Assembly (NCBI RefSeq): GCF_000341285.1 | Contig: NW_005178449.1 | Coordinates: 108,323 to 172,322, forward strand | Reading direction: 5' to 3' | Source of the DNA: Galdieria sulphuraria | Taxonomy: Eukaryota; Rhodophyta; Bangiophyceae; Galdieriales; Galdieriaceae | DNA: 64,000 nucleotides | In this document: positions 1 through 12,421 of the stretch, in pieces | Layout: every line of letters starts with the position of its first letter | Position numbering within the stretch: position 1 is the first letter of the stretch | Position numbers and translations under genes: made by a program | Notes under the pieces: model-generated | What the model was told of the DNA's origin: nothing | The model's input: only the letters and a program-made list of their open reading frames with translations | Database searches by the model: none

Positions 1-3000
1 TTGGAGAGTGGAGTGAGAAAGGTTTGCAAGAGTTGGGTGAAAACATCGTACCTCTGATATCAGGATTGTTGTCAGGAAAGAGTTCGGTACGAGGAGCAGC
101 ATTGGATGCCATTGCTAGATTGCCAATTTTGACCATGTATGCACAACAGCCTAGTGTAGCAAATGATACTCAAGATGTCTTATTATGTCGTTTCTTATGG
201 CTGTCTTGTCACGATCCAGAAGAGGAAAATGCACTAGTTGCTCAACATTTGTTTCATTTGTATAATGGAAAGACATTTTTAGAAGACTATGTTGCAGAAT
301 ATATTAAATTGTTGTCTCATGCTGAACAAGATATACGTTCAGCAGCAGCTCATGCCATGGCGCACTTATTACAGAATAATAATGACTTGGAAGAGGAATT
401 TCTCAAGATACAGTGGAATAAGAAGAAGAGTCAGTTTCTGGCTCAGTTATTTTCTTTGTATGTTGAGAACTTGGAACCGAAAGAGGCAGAAAAGAACCCT
501 CCTTCAGAAGAGCAGCCAAGAGATAGTTATTGGAAAGTAAGAGATGGAGTTGCCAGAGTTTTTGAAGCAATGGGTCAACGTTCCGTTTTAGAGACAAAAG
601 AACTTGCTATCATTTTTACGTTCTTTATTGCTCGAGGTTTTGGAGATATCCATGATCAGGTTCGAACTCGAAATGTCTCCGCAGCAGTAGCCCTCATAAA
701 CTCTCAAGGTGCTAGCTGTGTCTCTAGTTTACTTTCACTTGTTGAAAAGCAACTAAGCAAAGATATTGATGCTGCAAATCAACCAAACGATAGGGTTCAG
801 TTGCATGTGCAAGATTTGACAAAAGAAGGTCTTGTTGTGTCACTTGGAACTTTGGCACAACATTTGTCGGATAATGATCCTAGAATAGAAACAAGCATGG
901 AGTGGTTAATGAAGTTATGTTTAGAGACACCGTCAGAGCCTGTTCAAATGAGAGTCAGAGACTGTCTTAGTTCCTTAGCCTTAAAGGCGAGAACAAAGTC
1001 GTTAGAATTGGGTACAAGGCTCTTCAAGGAACTTGTTGAAAACAATAGTTACGGTGCAAGACGTGGAGCAGCTTATGCATTGACTGGTTTGCTGAAAGGA
1101 ATCGGACTTGGCTCATTATCTGAAATGGGTATTTTAGACAGTCTATTTTGTCGCCTCGACCAACAAAAGTTTGACCTTAAGGCAAAGCAAGGAAGACTAT
1201 TTCTTCTAGAAGTTTTGTCCAAGTCATTTAAAGGAGTTATGGATCCTTACGTGATGGAAACCTTGCCTTTTCTTTTGTCTTGTTCCGGTGACACTTCAAC
1301 GGAAGTAAGAGAGGCATGTTTCACAACTGCTAAAGCATTGATGTCCAGTATATCTGGTATATGTGTACGTATTGTACTGCCATCCCTGTTAAAAGGACTG
1401 GAAGATCGTTCATGGAGAGTAAAGGTTGCAAGTTGTGAAATGCTCGGTACAATGGCATACTGCGCCCCTAGACAATTGGCAGAATGCCTTCCTCAAATTG
1501 TACCAAAACTATCAGATGCCTTGATTGATTCGCATCCTAAAGTTGTGGAGACTGCAGAAGCTTCCTTATATCGTATTGCATCGGTTACCAAAAACCCTGA
1601 AGTTAGAGACCTATCATCATTTATTATGGAAGCTTTAAAGAATCCTGCGACGAAGACAAATGCTGCTTTAGATGCTATGATGGCAACCGAATTTACTCAT
1701 GTAGTAGATGCTGCTTCTATTTCGTTGCTCATTCCTGTTTTACATCGAGGACTTCGAGAGCGTAGTACGGAAGTAAAGAAGAAGGCAGCTCTTATTTTAG
1801 GTTCCATGTGTTCACAAATTGCTTCACCAAAAGTAAGTATTATTTGCAGTGCGTTGACGTACTCAATGTGAATGGATAACTTGTATAGGATATGGAACCC
1901 TATTTGGATTTGTTGTTGCCAAGTATCCTCTCTGTTCTTTTAGACCCGATTCCTGACGCTCGAGCTGCGGCTGCTCGTGCTTTGGGATATTTTGCTCGAG
2001 GTGTCGGAACTGCAAATGTTGGTGGTCTATCCGAAAAGCTTGTAGAGGTTAGTTTATTTCTTTGTTTTGTTCCATAACTGAAGGATGACATTTCTGTTTT
2101 TTTTTCATGTTAGATGTCACAAAATGGAAAGTCTTCTGCAGAGAGACTGGGTGCTGCTATGGGTTTAGCTGAAATATCAACAGCTGCCAATTCAGAGGAA
2201 CTAGAGTGGATTGTGAGGGAATCTCTAAAGCCTTACAAAGTCTATTTGGAACTCCAAGAGATGAAGAAAAAGAGAAGTGGAATTACAGTATCACAAAGAG
2301 AAGGAACATTTTTAGTGTTGGCAACTTTGGCTTTGACTTTAGTGAAGTCCTTTGAAAAATATATTCCAGTAATACTTCCTGTAGTATTGGAAGGTTTTGG
2401 AGATGAGTCGGATACTGTTCGAGAAGCAGCACTCAATGCTGGTCATTATCTCGTTTCTGTGTTTTCTACATCCTCTTTTGAGTAAGTATTTCTAAAATTA
2501 GGTTTGGCTCGAATCTGACAGACTATAGAATGCTGATTCCTTTGTTGATTGGAGGTTTGAAGCATAAAAACTGGCGAAGGCGACAAGCATCTGCTCAGTT
2601 ATTGGGCGCCTTATTATTCAGTATTTTAGGATATGAGAATACACAAAAGTCACAAATAATGGGATCATTTGGCTCCCAAAATAATGAAAATGAGCCTTCA
2701 GAAGACGAAGAAGAGGAATTGATTCTGAATGAGGAACGAAAGACTCGAACACTGCAAGAAAAGGCGGATATTGCCAGTTTTATGACTTCTGAACGTGAAA
2801 AGCAGCAAATAGAAAAGCTAGACAGTGTTCTTGGAATTCAAAGAAGACGAAAAATATTTACACTATTGTTCATTGCTAATCGAGGTGATGTAAATGGTAA
2901 AGTACGTAGTTCTGCTAGTGCAGTTTGGAAGGCATTGGTTTCCAATACTCCAAAAAGTAAGTGGGTCTCGAATTTTTCATTTTATTGTTTACTCTATTGG

Positions 3001-5350
3001 CATAGATATCCGAGAATTATTACCTCTGATTATCGAAGAGTTGGTGGAAGAACTTTCTGTGGATGCTGAGGATCTCCATGAACGTGCCTGCGACACGCTG
3101 ACAGATTTGATACAAAGGCTAGGCAATTTATTGATGCCAGAGTTGCTTCCCTTGTTGGAGAAGAATTTCTCTGTTCCCTCAGTAGTAACACGACATTCTG
3201 TGAGTGATGGTCTATTGCACATTGTGGAGAGTTGTTCTAAACAACTACTCCTCAACAATACAGAACCCTTGTTGAAGCTGACCTTGTGCATTCTTAAAGA
3301 TGGAGAGAATAACATACGTAGAAATGGTGCAGCAACTTTTGTACATTTATACAAAGCAACTGGAGATGCGTCGTTGGAGGCTATTTACCCACAGCTGTTA
3401 CAGTTGATGCAAGATTCAGCTACTCAAGAGTTAGGTTTCAATGCCTTTGAAAATCTGCTTGAGGTTGGGGGCACACGTTTAGTACAATGGATAGTCGGAA
3501 ACATGATTGATTCGTCGTATTTGGTTACTGGAGGAATGGCTCAAGTCTTCGCCTGTGCTGTTCGACATTCTCAAGGTTGCATTGCGACGATTTCTATAAC
3601 AAAAGTTGCTGATAAGTTGATACACATTTGTGAAGAATCAGAAGTTTCCCGAGAGCAACAAGACTGTGTAATTGAATTGGAGTCTGCACTATTGTGTATC
3701 ATAGAAGCGATGAATTGTTCATCTTCTTATATTTCAACATTGGGTAACAGATGGCGTTTCATTTTGGAAAAGGATCCCACGAAGAAGGCTGTTTGCTTGT
3801 ATTTAATGGGTCTATTAGGCACCGTAATATTACCAGTGGAGGATTGGCAAGATGCCTTGTTCTCTAGCATGCTAACTACAGTGATACAGCACTTGGATAG
3901 TAGAGACGATCGCATTCTACAAATTTGTATTCGTGCTCTTGATCAAATGCTCAAGTTAGATAGTCGGGATAGAAAGCAACAGCTCATTCGTTTTCTCAGC
4001 ACTATACGTAAGGCCTTTACGCCAGTTACTGTTCGTTCGTTGGACAAGCACACTAGTTTACGAGGAATTTCGTCTCCATTTTCTCCTGCTGCATTGATGA
4101 ATTTATGTATGGAAGGCCTAGTGAATGGAGATATTTCTATTAAACACGAAGCTACAAGGACTATCCAGTTGATAGTCAAATATTCCGACTCCAAAGCGTT
4201 ATCTCCTCTTATCATTAAAGTTGTCGGTGCTTTGATACGATTATCATCAGAACGTCATGCTGCAGCTATCAAAGCATCGATCATGAGGTCATTTTATGAA
4301 ATTCTCGAAAAGAGATGTATGGAAGTCAAAGTGTTCGTACCACAGTTACAAAGTGTCTTGACAAAGTCCTTGGCAGATACACAAAACAACGCTACCAGAC
4401 ACTTTGCAGCGAAGAGCTTAGGATGGTTAGTGAGGACATTTTCGTCCGTCAGATGGGATGTATTATGGGGCGAACTGTTTCATCTTTTAGAAAATGATGT
4501 GTCATTAGATATTCGCCTTTCTGGATTATACGCCATTCAGAATGTTTTCAGTCAAGGTCCTAACGAAAAATTCGCTTCATGGAATCTAATTGAATCTAAC
4601 TTGTTACCCTATCTAAGTAGCTCTAGCGAAAAGCAATTCATTTTGAGATTAAGTATGGTATTGGGTATTTGGGCGCAGTCCATATATGAAAGAGACCCAG
4701 TGTTGGTCTTTAAACTATTGGCTTCATTATTGTCATCCATCCAAGGCAACATGTTGCCTTTGTGCGCTGGACTCGCCATATCGGAAGTTTTCAAAGGAAT
4801 ACTCAAGACACAGAGCGTTGTTGGAAACTCACATCAAAGGGACCTGCCAAAGATATCGCATGACTCGACACTATCGCAGCTATTCCAGTATCTCATTCAA
4901 GGTTGTGAAAACGAATCACAGTCTCAGCGAGTACTTTGCAGTCGCATTGGTATCCTTTATTTAGATTTCTTGCATCATTTACAAGTTCAGGGATGTGAAA
5001 CATTGGAACTTGAGATGAAACTCTGGCAAGTTATAGCAAAACTTCAGAGAGATAGTTCAGAACAGGTTCGAAGCGAGGTTATCACAGCTATTCGTTGGAT
5101 TAGCAACAAGTCGTTATTGGAAAGGATGATTCCTTGGGTAATTCAAACCATGAAACGTAGCTCGTTGTCCAATGAGTTATATGCAGGTGAACAAACTCTT
5201 CGAAAATTATACCATGAAGGAATTCTTTCAACGCTTTCTCTAAGTGAAGAAGAAAAAGCTTGGATGGGAAATAATGAAGCACGTTTACAACTGGCAGTAC
5301 AGGGAGATGAGAATAGCAGTGAAGAAGAATTCGAGTTTGGAAAAGAATAA
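1..5350 (+). CDS. GCN1: GCN1-like translational activator of GCN2 kinase (5' partial)
   Basis: GCN1 binds ribosomes and the RWD domain of the eIF2-alpha kinase GCN2, carrying the uncharged-tRNA signal; it acts in the cytosol. Five exons join in frame: 1-1832, 1889-2047, 2114-2481, 2529-2956 and 3006-5350. This leaves about 1709 residues of a family near 2600, so the N-terminal third lies outside the window; the frame is open from base 3 with no start. The protein is a solid array of HEAT repeats. The stretch encoded around nt 1290-1560 has the eEF3-like HEAT pattern (PSLLKGLEDRSWRVKVA). The C-terminal half covers the usual GCN2-binding region, and the protein ends in an acidic tail (SSEEEFEFG). 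An acidic linker near nt 2695-2740 (EDEEEEL) matches the family. Introns are 47-66 bp. The stop lies 30 bp from the stop of the convergent TBCE gene. Confidence 0.9.
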
Positions 5351-5380
5351 TATTATACTTTGTCAACTCTCAAGGCAGTT

Positions 5381-7051
5381 TCAATCCCTTGCTTCATTGA
5401 TAAAAATAACTGTGCCATCCTCTATCCCATAGTATGAGAGAGAACAAGCGTCATCATCCAAGTAAAATTTCATGATGCTATCGTCTTCTTCTGAGCTCTT
5501 GCGTCTAAAATAAAGCACAATTTGATCGAGTTGTCTCAATTGAAATTGTTTGACTGCAATTTGTTTTAGTTTTCTCACAGAAATTGAGCAAGGCAACTTC
5601 CTAGTCCACTCTTCGTTTCTATCACGGCTCGATTCATTCACCAATGTGATAATAAGTTGTTTCTTAGGCAAAACTACCTTCAATTCATTCAATTTTTCAA
5701 AAAAATAATCTGAATAAAGTTTTTTTAGTTCTTCCAGTCTCGGAAAGACAGTTTCCGAATCTTGTAAAGAGTGACGCATCATTTCTTCACAAATGTGTTT
5801 GATATACGTCATTTCGGCATCACGACGCTCACTATTTGAAATAAAGGATCCATTTAGGTACAATAAATGCTTGAGTCGACCAATAAATTGAAAGCGAGGA
5901 ACCAACTCGCCGCTATCCATAAGTAAATCATCGATACGAAGAGACTTCAAAGCCGGAAGTTTCGCTAGTTCATCAATCACTCTCAATCCTTTTAGTTTAT
6001 TTCCAGACAAGTTGATCAACTCAAGTTGCTGAAAACCGCATGCTCCATTATTTCCATGCTCATCTGTTGTCACACTTATGGAACTTATATTGTTTCCAGC
6101 TAATGATAGTTTCTTTAAAGAAGATAATGTTCCAAACGGTGCCAATTCCTCCCAAGTTGGGATATTACATGAATCCAAATATAGTGCTTTCAACTTGGAA
6201 CATGCATTTGCTAATCTCACAAAATCATAGTTGCAAGCATTCTGAGAAATATGCAGTTCTTCTATACGGGGAAAATATCCCAAAGAATGGATAAGAGTTT
6301 CAAAATCATAAAAACATCCGTTCATTACAAGTAAACAAACTGGATTGCTGATAGTTGTTGATGCAGTCTCAATGTATTCAAAACGGTTGTTAGATAATAT
6401 GAGTTCCCTTAGAGAAGGAGCGTGACGTATGATGTTCAGAACTTCGGAGAATTCTGAGAAGAGATTGTTGGATATGTCTAATACTTCAACGGACGCGAGA
6501 ATACCACTCTTCAAATCCAAGTCGTTCCCAGCTCTATAGATTGCAAAATTGGGTAGAGCAATATGTTTCAAGTAGGAAACTTTTCTAAATTGATCTGCTG
6601 CCTAAAAGTTGCTTGAATAATATTTGAAGTTTAGAGATTTGTACTCAACTACCTTTTGAAACCCAACAAACTGGGCAATCTTGTTTCCTTGGAACACGTT
6701 TGAATTCTGAGAAATTTCTTCAAGATTATCAAAACAATATTTATCCATCAGAGCATCCACAAAGCAATTCCTTGAGCTTTTTTCAACATCTATCAGCTTT
6801 ACAAAACTTCCCTTGTTTCTTTTGCAGTGAAAATAATTTTTGTCCTTGTAGGTTCCATAGTGCTTTCCTCTGGTAGGATTATCCCACTCCACTCCGACCC
6901 ATAAAGTGGAGGACAAGTCTTGATTGGAAGACTGTAAACTTCCAATAAAACGAACAAAACCTCTTTCTTTAAGTATTTCAACTCTATGACCAACTTCAAT
7001 AGCTTGTTTTTGGCCAGTCTTCGAGTTTGACTCTCTTTCCGCTTCTTCCAT
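5381..7051 (-). CDS. TBCE: Tubulin-folding cofactor E (CAP-Gly, LRR, ubiquitin-like)
   Basis: TBCE takes alpha-tubulin from cofactor B and helps assemble the alpha/beta heterodimer with cofactors C and D in the cytosol. Exon 1 is 7051-6653 and exon 2 is 6601-5381, with a 51-bp intron removed in phase 0, giving 539 residues, the usual family length. The N-terminus is a CAP-Gly domain (LWVGVEWDNP then RGKHYG and YF, about residues 20-90). The middle has leucine-rich repeats (LKKLSLAGNNI, LELINLSGNKLKGLR). The C-terminus is a ubiquitin-like fold ending in SYYGIEDGTVIFINE. The splice restores FQKAADQFRKVSYLKHI, the expected junction of the linker and first LRR. The start ATG at 7051 is the first in frame and sits just before the basic CAP-Gly lead-in. 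The gene shares an upstream region with SKI2. Confidence 0.9.
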
Positions 7052-7758
7052 AATAAATACTTAAATAGTCATTCAAAAATGGGCGGTTTCCAATGTGTAT
7101 CGAGCTTTCCAGAATAAGCAACAACAAAATGAAAAGATCTTTAAAAAGGCTTTTTCAAACTGTTCTTCGACTTTATAAAGCTGCTTATAGCCAATCGCAC
7201 TTTGGATTGTATCCTCTTTTATTTTTCAGCTGTCTAATCTCTCTGGTTTCGAATTCTTATTCAAGATTTTCGAAAACAATTCTCACCTGAATAGATGATA
7301 TTCAGTTTAACTGCTGAGAACATATAGAGTTATAAAATCATTGCACTTTTTTTTATTACAGCAACGACATTGAAAATAGTATGTGTTTCATTGAGTTCAA
7401 AACGATGGCAAGAATTTCCACAAGAAAACTAACCAAGATAATCTTCAAATATTTCAAACCATCCTCTTGAAACTTTTTAACAAAGATCCTGCCTGCGTAA
7501 AACCATTCCGTGCAAAGGCAAATGTAATGCAAATACTCTAAATATCTTTCATGAGTTGTAAAGATAAAAACCAACTTACGAAATTCTCAAACATCGAACG
7601 AAGTATTTAAATGATTCTAACCCAACTTACAATATCTATCACTACTAATTGAATTCAATTTCACTCTTAGTTTGGTGTTGATATTCTTGTGTTTGAAAGT
7701 GCGATATTGAACAAGCGAAAATATTCTTCCAAGTTGGATATGTCAATTGGTGACTACA
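7052..7758. other. Divergent intergenic region, TBCE / SKI2
   Basis: About 700 bp separates the two divergent start codons. It should hold both promoters and 5' UTRs. Short ORFs of 65 and 72 codons exist on both strands (around 7093-7290 and 7356-7574) but show no recognisable domain, so I call no gene. It is AT-rich with several T runs and no clear TATA box or repeat that I can defend. Confidence 0.5.
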
Positions 7759-10700
7759 ATGGAAAGCGTCATTGTTGAGGTTTTACATGGTTTGTTACCA
7801 AAGCCATCATACTATATTTCGTCACTTGACGATATTTGCTTTGGTGAACTAACAGAGAGTTTATATATTGCAAGAGCTTCTGAGGAGGGTGACTTTTACC
7901 TTGGACCGGTTTCTTCTTCAAACGTAATCCTCGAAGAATATGACCGAAATTTTGGAAAGTCGGCAAGTGAGTCAACTTCCCTTCAAAGAGAAACACAAGG
8001 AGACTACCACTCAGGTTCAACTCGTAATAAGCCTTTTGCAACTTCAGTTACCCCAGAAAACGGTTGTATAGAGGAGGAAACCATTTTTTGGGAAACTTAT
8101 CAACAGAAGCTGTTTGAATATTTACAAGTAGATAAATCTTTAATAGATATGAACAACTACGAAATAACGAGAGAAAATTTATTGGAATGGTGTGGCGTTA
8201 CGTCTCTTGCTCAGAGTAGAATTAGCCAAGAGCATGCAGCCACTGAGAGCAAGAACGAGTTTCTGGTTAACAATTCTCTTGTACTGATGAATTCAAAAGG
8301 TTCCGCCTTTGTTGAATCTTCGTTGAAGGAAAAAGGAGCAGCGACAAAGGCCAACACCAAACCGTTACGTTTTCTACCTTCAGTACGCCAAGATCCTTTT
8401 GAGTGGAAAAAATTCTTTTCCTTTACCACAAAGGAACTAAATATGTTTGGAGTAACGAGAAAGGAACTGCAAGACTCACGTGATTTGTCGAATTCAAAGG
8501 AAGGAAATAAGTTGAGCCAAATATCGTCGACTTATTTGGACAATCCATCGTCACTTGCTGTAGATAAAGAAGAAGAACATGTCGTTGAGAATATTGAAAA
8601 TTGGGACGACTTGCAAAGTATTCATGTTGCAATCGACAGACTTTTGTCGAATGAAAGGGTTAATGATATTTTAAGAAACAAACCAAAGTTGGGAGTAGAT
8701 GAAAACAATAGAGAAGACACAATGGACAGTAAAAGCTATGCTATTCTTGATGAACAAGACGTAGAAAGTTTTGAACAGGAAGTGAGATATCCAGCCAGGA
8801 CATTTCCCTTCAAGTTGGACGACTTTCAGAAACGAGGCATTCTTCATTTGGAAAGAGAAGAAAATGTTTTTGTCACTGCACATACTTCAGCTGGCAAAAC
8901 TGTCATAGCTGAATATGCAATTGCTTTGGCTATACAACATCAAACAAGGGCAATTTATACTTCCCCGATTAAGAGTCTTTCCAATCAGAAGTATCGGGAC
9001 TTTTTAGATAATTTTAGGGATGTTGGTATTGTAACCGGAGATGTAAGTATTCATCCGGAAGCTTCTTGCCTTATCATGACGACAGAAATATTACGTTCCA
9101 TGCTTTATAAAGGAGCAGATCTCATCAGAGATATAGAGTTTGTTATTTTTGATGAGGTTCACTATATTAATGATGAGGAACGAGGGGTTGTTTGGGAGGA
9201 AGTCATCATTATGCTTCCTTCATACATCAAACTTATTATGCTGAGTGCCACTGTTCCCAATGCTATGGATTTTGCCAAGTGGGTTGGAGCAATAAGAAAA
9301 TCAAAAGTTTTTGTTGTGGGTACTCATCTTCGCCCAGTCCCATTGCAGCACTGTATCTTTTTTAGGAAACATTTGTATACTTTGGTGACTGCTGAGGGAA
9401 AATTTATGACAAGCGTTTATAAGCAACTAAAAGAACTTGCAAAGTATAAGATGATTCCTTCAAGTGACATTAGGACAAGTGGTGCACATCCATGGCGCGA
9501 ACTTGTTTATTACCTAAATGAAAGCAACTTAGTTCCGGCGGTCATTTTTTGTTTTGCTAAGAAACGTTGTGACGAGTTGGCTAATTTGCTGAGTAATGTA
9601 GACCTGACAATAGACTCGTCGGAAAAGTTTCATATCATTTCATTCATAGACAAGTCAATATCAAGATTGCAAGCTGAAGACAGAATCATACCTCAGATTG
9701 AGAGATTACGAGAAATGCTAAGCAGAGGGATTGGAATTCACCACGCTGGAATCATTCCACTAATGAAAGAAGTTGTGGAAATATTATTCCAGAAAGGTTT
9801 TGTTCGTGTTCTTTTTGCTACGGAAACATTCGCAATGGGTGTCAATATGCCTGCAAAGACTGTAATATTCTCGTCTATTCGAAAGCATGACGGCAGAAAG
9901 TTTCGTTGGATGCAACCCGTAAGTTATTCATATTTCAAATAAAGGTTTGAAGGAGGTTGAAAATTTATTATAGGGTGAATATATTCAAATGGCAGGGAGA
10001 GCTGGAAGAAGAGGAATCGACTCAGTAGGAACTGTGCTTTTGTTTTTGGAAGAAGATTTGCCTGAAATGAATATATTGCGAAAAGTCATGATAGGGCAAC
10101 CGGTGAATTTGCTTTCTCAATTTCGTCTCACTTATAACATGATTCTCAACTTGCTGAGAACTGAAGATTTACAAGTAGAAGATATGATTCGACATTCTTT
10201 TTGTGAGGCTCCATACGCAAGAGATGTTAGTGTAATGTCAAAGCTTCTCGTGAAGGGCGACTTGAAACTAAAACATTTGGAGGAGAGGATTGCAAGAATC
10301 CAAGACCGCTCGCTGCATTTAACTACGGTTGACTTCAAAAGATTTTACTCTGTCTATGTTGAATGTGAGCAGTTGACGCAGTATTTGGCCAAAACTACAT
10401 TGGCCAAAACTCAGTGTTTACAAAACTATCTTGACTTGGGTCGTATAGTACAGGTTTTGGGTGACGATTTTGATATACATTTTGCTGTGATAATAGGCTT
10501 TACAAGGAATGCTCGTTTAGAACATTTTTTGAAGGAGAAAACTCGTTCATATGAGGCAACACATTGCAATACAGATATGTTGGAAGTCGTCTGGATAGTA
10601 CCAGTCTATCAAGAACACCCAAAGTGCAAACCAGAATTTGTATCCAAACTTAAACTTGGAACAAAGATTCTTTCTGGTAAGATTGGAAGGTATGAGTGGC

Positions 10701-11730
10701 GTGTAGAACGAATCTCATTGGATCGTATCGTAGCCCCCATTTCAGAGAAGATTCATCAAATGAACTTGTTCTATCTTTATGATGCTGCCTCATTTGCATT
10801 TCGTACAGAACTCAACCGAATGGTAGACCGTCTGCGGCTTCTCAAGGAAAATGGAAAAGTCGTTCCATTTGTGAGAATTCCACCAACAGAAGATATGGGT
10901 TACTGCAATCCAGAGATTCAGGACGCCTGGAAACGTCGTGAAGCTTTGATTGAAGACATAGAAAAAAGTCCTGTCAATCGAAGCTTTCGAAAATTCACGG
11001 CGATGAAAATGTTTGAGCTCTATCATGAACTAGAGTGGAAATTGGCAAAGATTCGATGGGCTCTAAGTGATGATAGTCTCCAGCTGATGCCAGATTATAA
11101 TCTGCGGGTTGAAGTCCTCAAGAAACTTGGGTAGGTTTGGGTTTTAGGTTTTCAAGAATCAACTAACAACATTGCAGTTTTATAAATGAGGAACACATCA
11201 TCCAACTAAAAGGAAGAGCAGCTTGTGAATTGAATATTTGTGACTGTGTATTAGCAACGGAAGTGATCTTTGAAAATGTTCTGAATCCGTTGGATTCTTG
11301 TGAATGTGCAGCCTTTCTGTCTTCATTTGTTTTTGAAGGTTCAACCAAGTGTGTTCTTTCCAGTTTAACTGATCCTTTATTGAATGCTATCGAAGCCCTG
11401 GGAACCATTGCTCATCGAGTTGGAAATGTTCAAAATGAATGCGGACTTCCCATTTCAGCGGAAGAATTTGCACAACAGAATATAAGAACTGGACTTTCAG
11501 ATGTGGTACTTCTATGGGCACAAGGAGTTAAGTTTGTGGAAATATGTGAGGTTACGGAAGTTCCTGAGGGAACTATAATTCGGGTCATCAATCGACTTAG
11601 TGAGCTTCTTAAGGAAGTTAGGAGTTTTGCTAGAGTTATTGGGGACTTTAAGTTACACGATAAAATTGTAGAAGCTGATGAAAGGATACGTCGCGATATA
11701 TGTTTTGCTGCAAGTTTGTATGTAACATAA
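7759..11730 (+). CDS. SKI2: SKI2-type DEVH RNA helicase of the Ski complex
   Basis: SKI2 is the 3'-5' RNA helicase that feeds mRNA to the cytoplasmic exosome together with SKI3 and SKI8. Exons are 7759-9918, 9974-11130 and 11178-11730 (introns 55 and 47 bp), giving 1289 residues, close to the yeast and human lengths. Seen motifs: Walker A TSAGKT near residue 376, SPIKSLSNQKYRDF (Ia), the DEVH box near residue 465 (FDEVHYIND), SAT (III), FATETFAMGVNMPAKT (V), and QMAGRAGRRGID (VI), which straddles the first intron. The C-terminal helical bundle (DSHMT/DUF1998-type) is present: it ends in IRRDICFAASLYVT. The start is the first ATG; four in-frame codons precede it (TTG-initiated) and are ignored. 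MTR4 is the alternative, but the long acidic N-terminus and the residues around the box fit SKI2 better. Confidence 0.88.
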
Positions 11731-12421
11731 TATAACTAATAAACAGTAAAAATATTAAGAACATTTTATAAACAGTTTTGGACGACCCTTCTTTCAATAC
11801 TTTTAAGTTATAGTAATTGAGACGATCTCCTCCCCTGTAAGCCCACTAGTGCGCCTCCGGACTTCGTAGCGTCCTATCAAATAGCGGTAATAACTTATCT
11901 CTGGAGTAAGTACCCAACAAGAAGAACTCGTCTTTCGTCATAGGATTCGAAGTCCTTGAGGGCACAACAACCCCTCCTTTCGAATAATACGTTCCCCCTC
12001 CCTTTATGTAATAAGTACAACCACCTTCCCAGCTAGTCACAACAACTTGCATCGAAAAAGTTTCAGACCTAAAAACTCCATCAACGAAAACTGTGAAATC
12101 CCTCGTTTGCAACATACTCTTTTGACGGCACAATAGGTTTTGGACGTATGGGCACAAGACGTGCACTACTCTTCAGTGCTCTTTCCATTTAGAAAAACTT
12201 TATTTCCTCTCTCGTGCAAAACACGAGAACTACGAGGACGCAACAGTACCAACACAAACCATTTCACAACGCGAGGAAGGTAATCAAAAACAACCTAAAC
12301 AAAAGCCTCCCTCTTCTGATGGGATCATGTCCCTCAGTCCATTGGACCAGCTAAATTATCCAATCAGCATTTGAACATTGGAAATGCTATTTAGGAACGT
12401 TTTTCTGCCCATTTGCAATTT
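11731..12421. other. Convergent intergenic region with a possible 106-codon ORF
   Basis: This lies between the stops of SKI2 (+) and the hydroxy-acid oxidase (-). On the minus strand an open frame spans 12166-11846. It starts with GTG, or at an internal ATG near 12115, and encodes short Gly/Tyr repeats (TYYIKGG, TYYSKGG). I recognise no family, and it could be chance or the last exon of an uncalled gene. At about 12211-12230 there is a perfect 7-bp inverted repeat, TCTCGTG and CACGAGA, with a 5-base A-rich loop. GC looks slightly higher than in other intergenic tracts. Confidence 0.35.

Noticed and set aside
6040-6294. Plus-strand 84-codon ORF inside TBCE
   Set aside because: Shadow of the LRR-coding exon; no domain.
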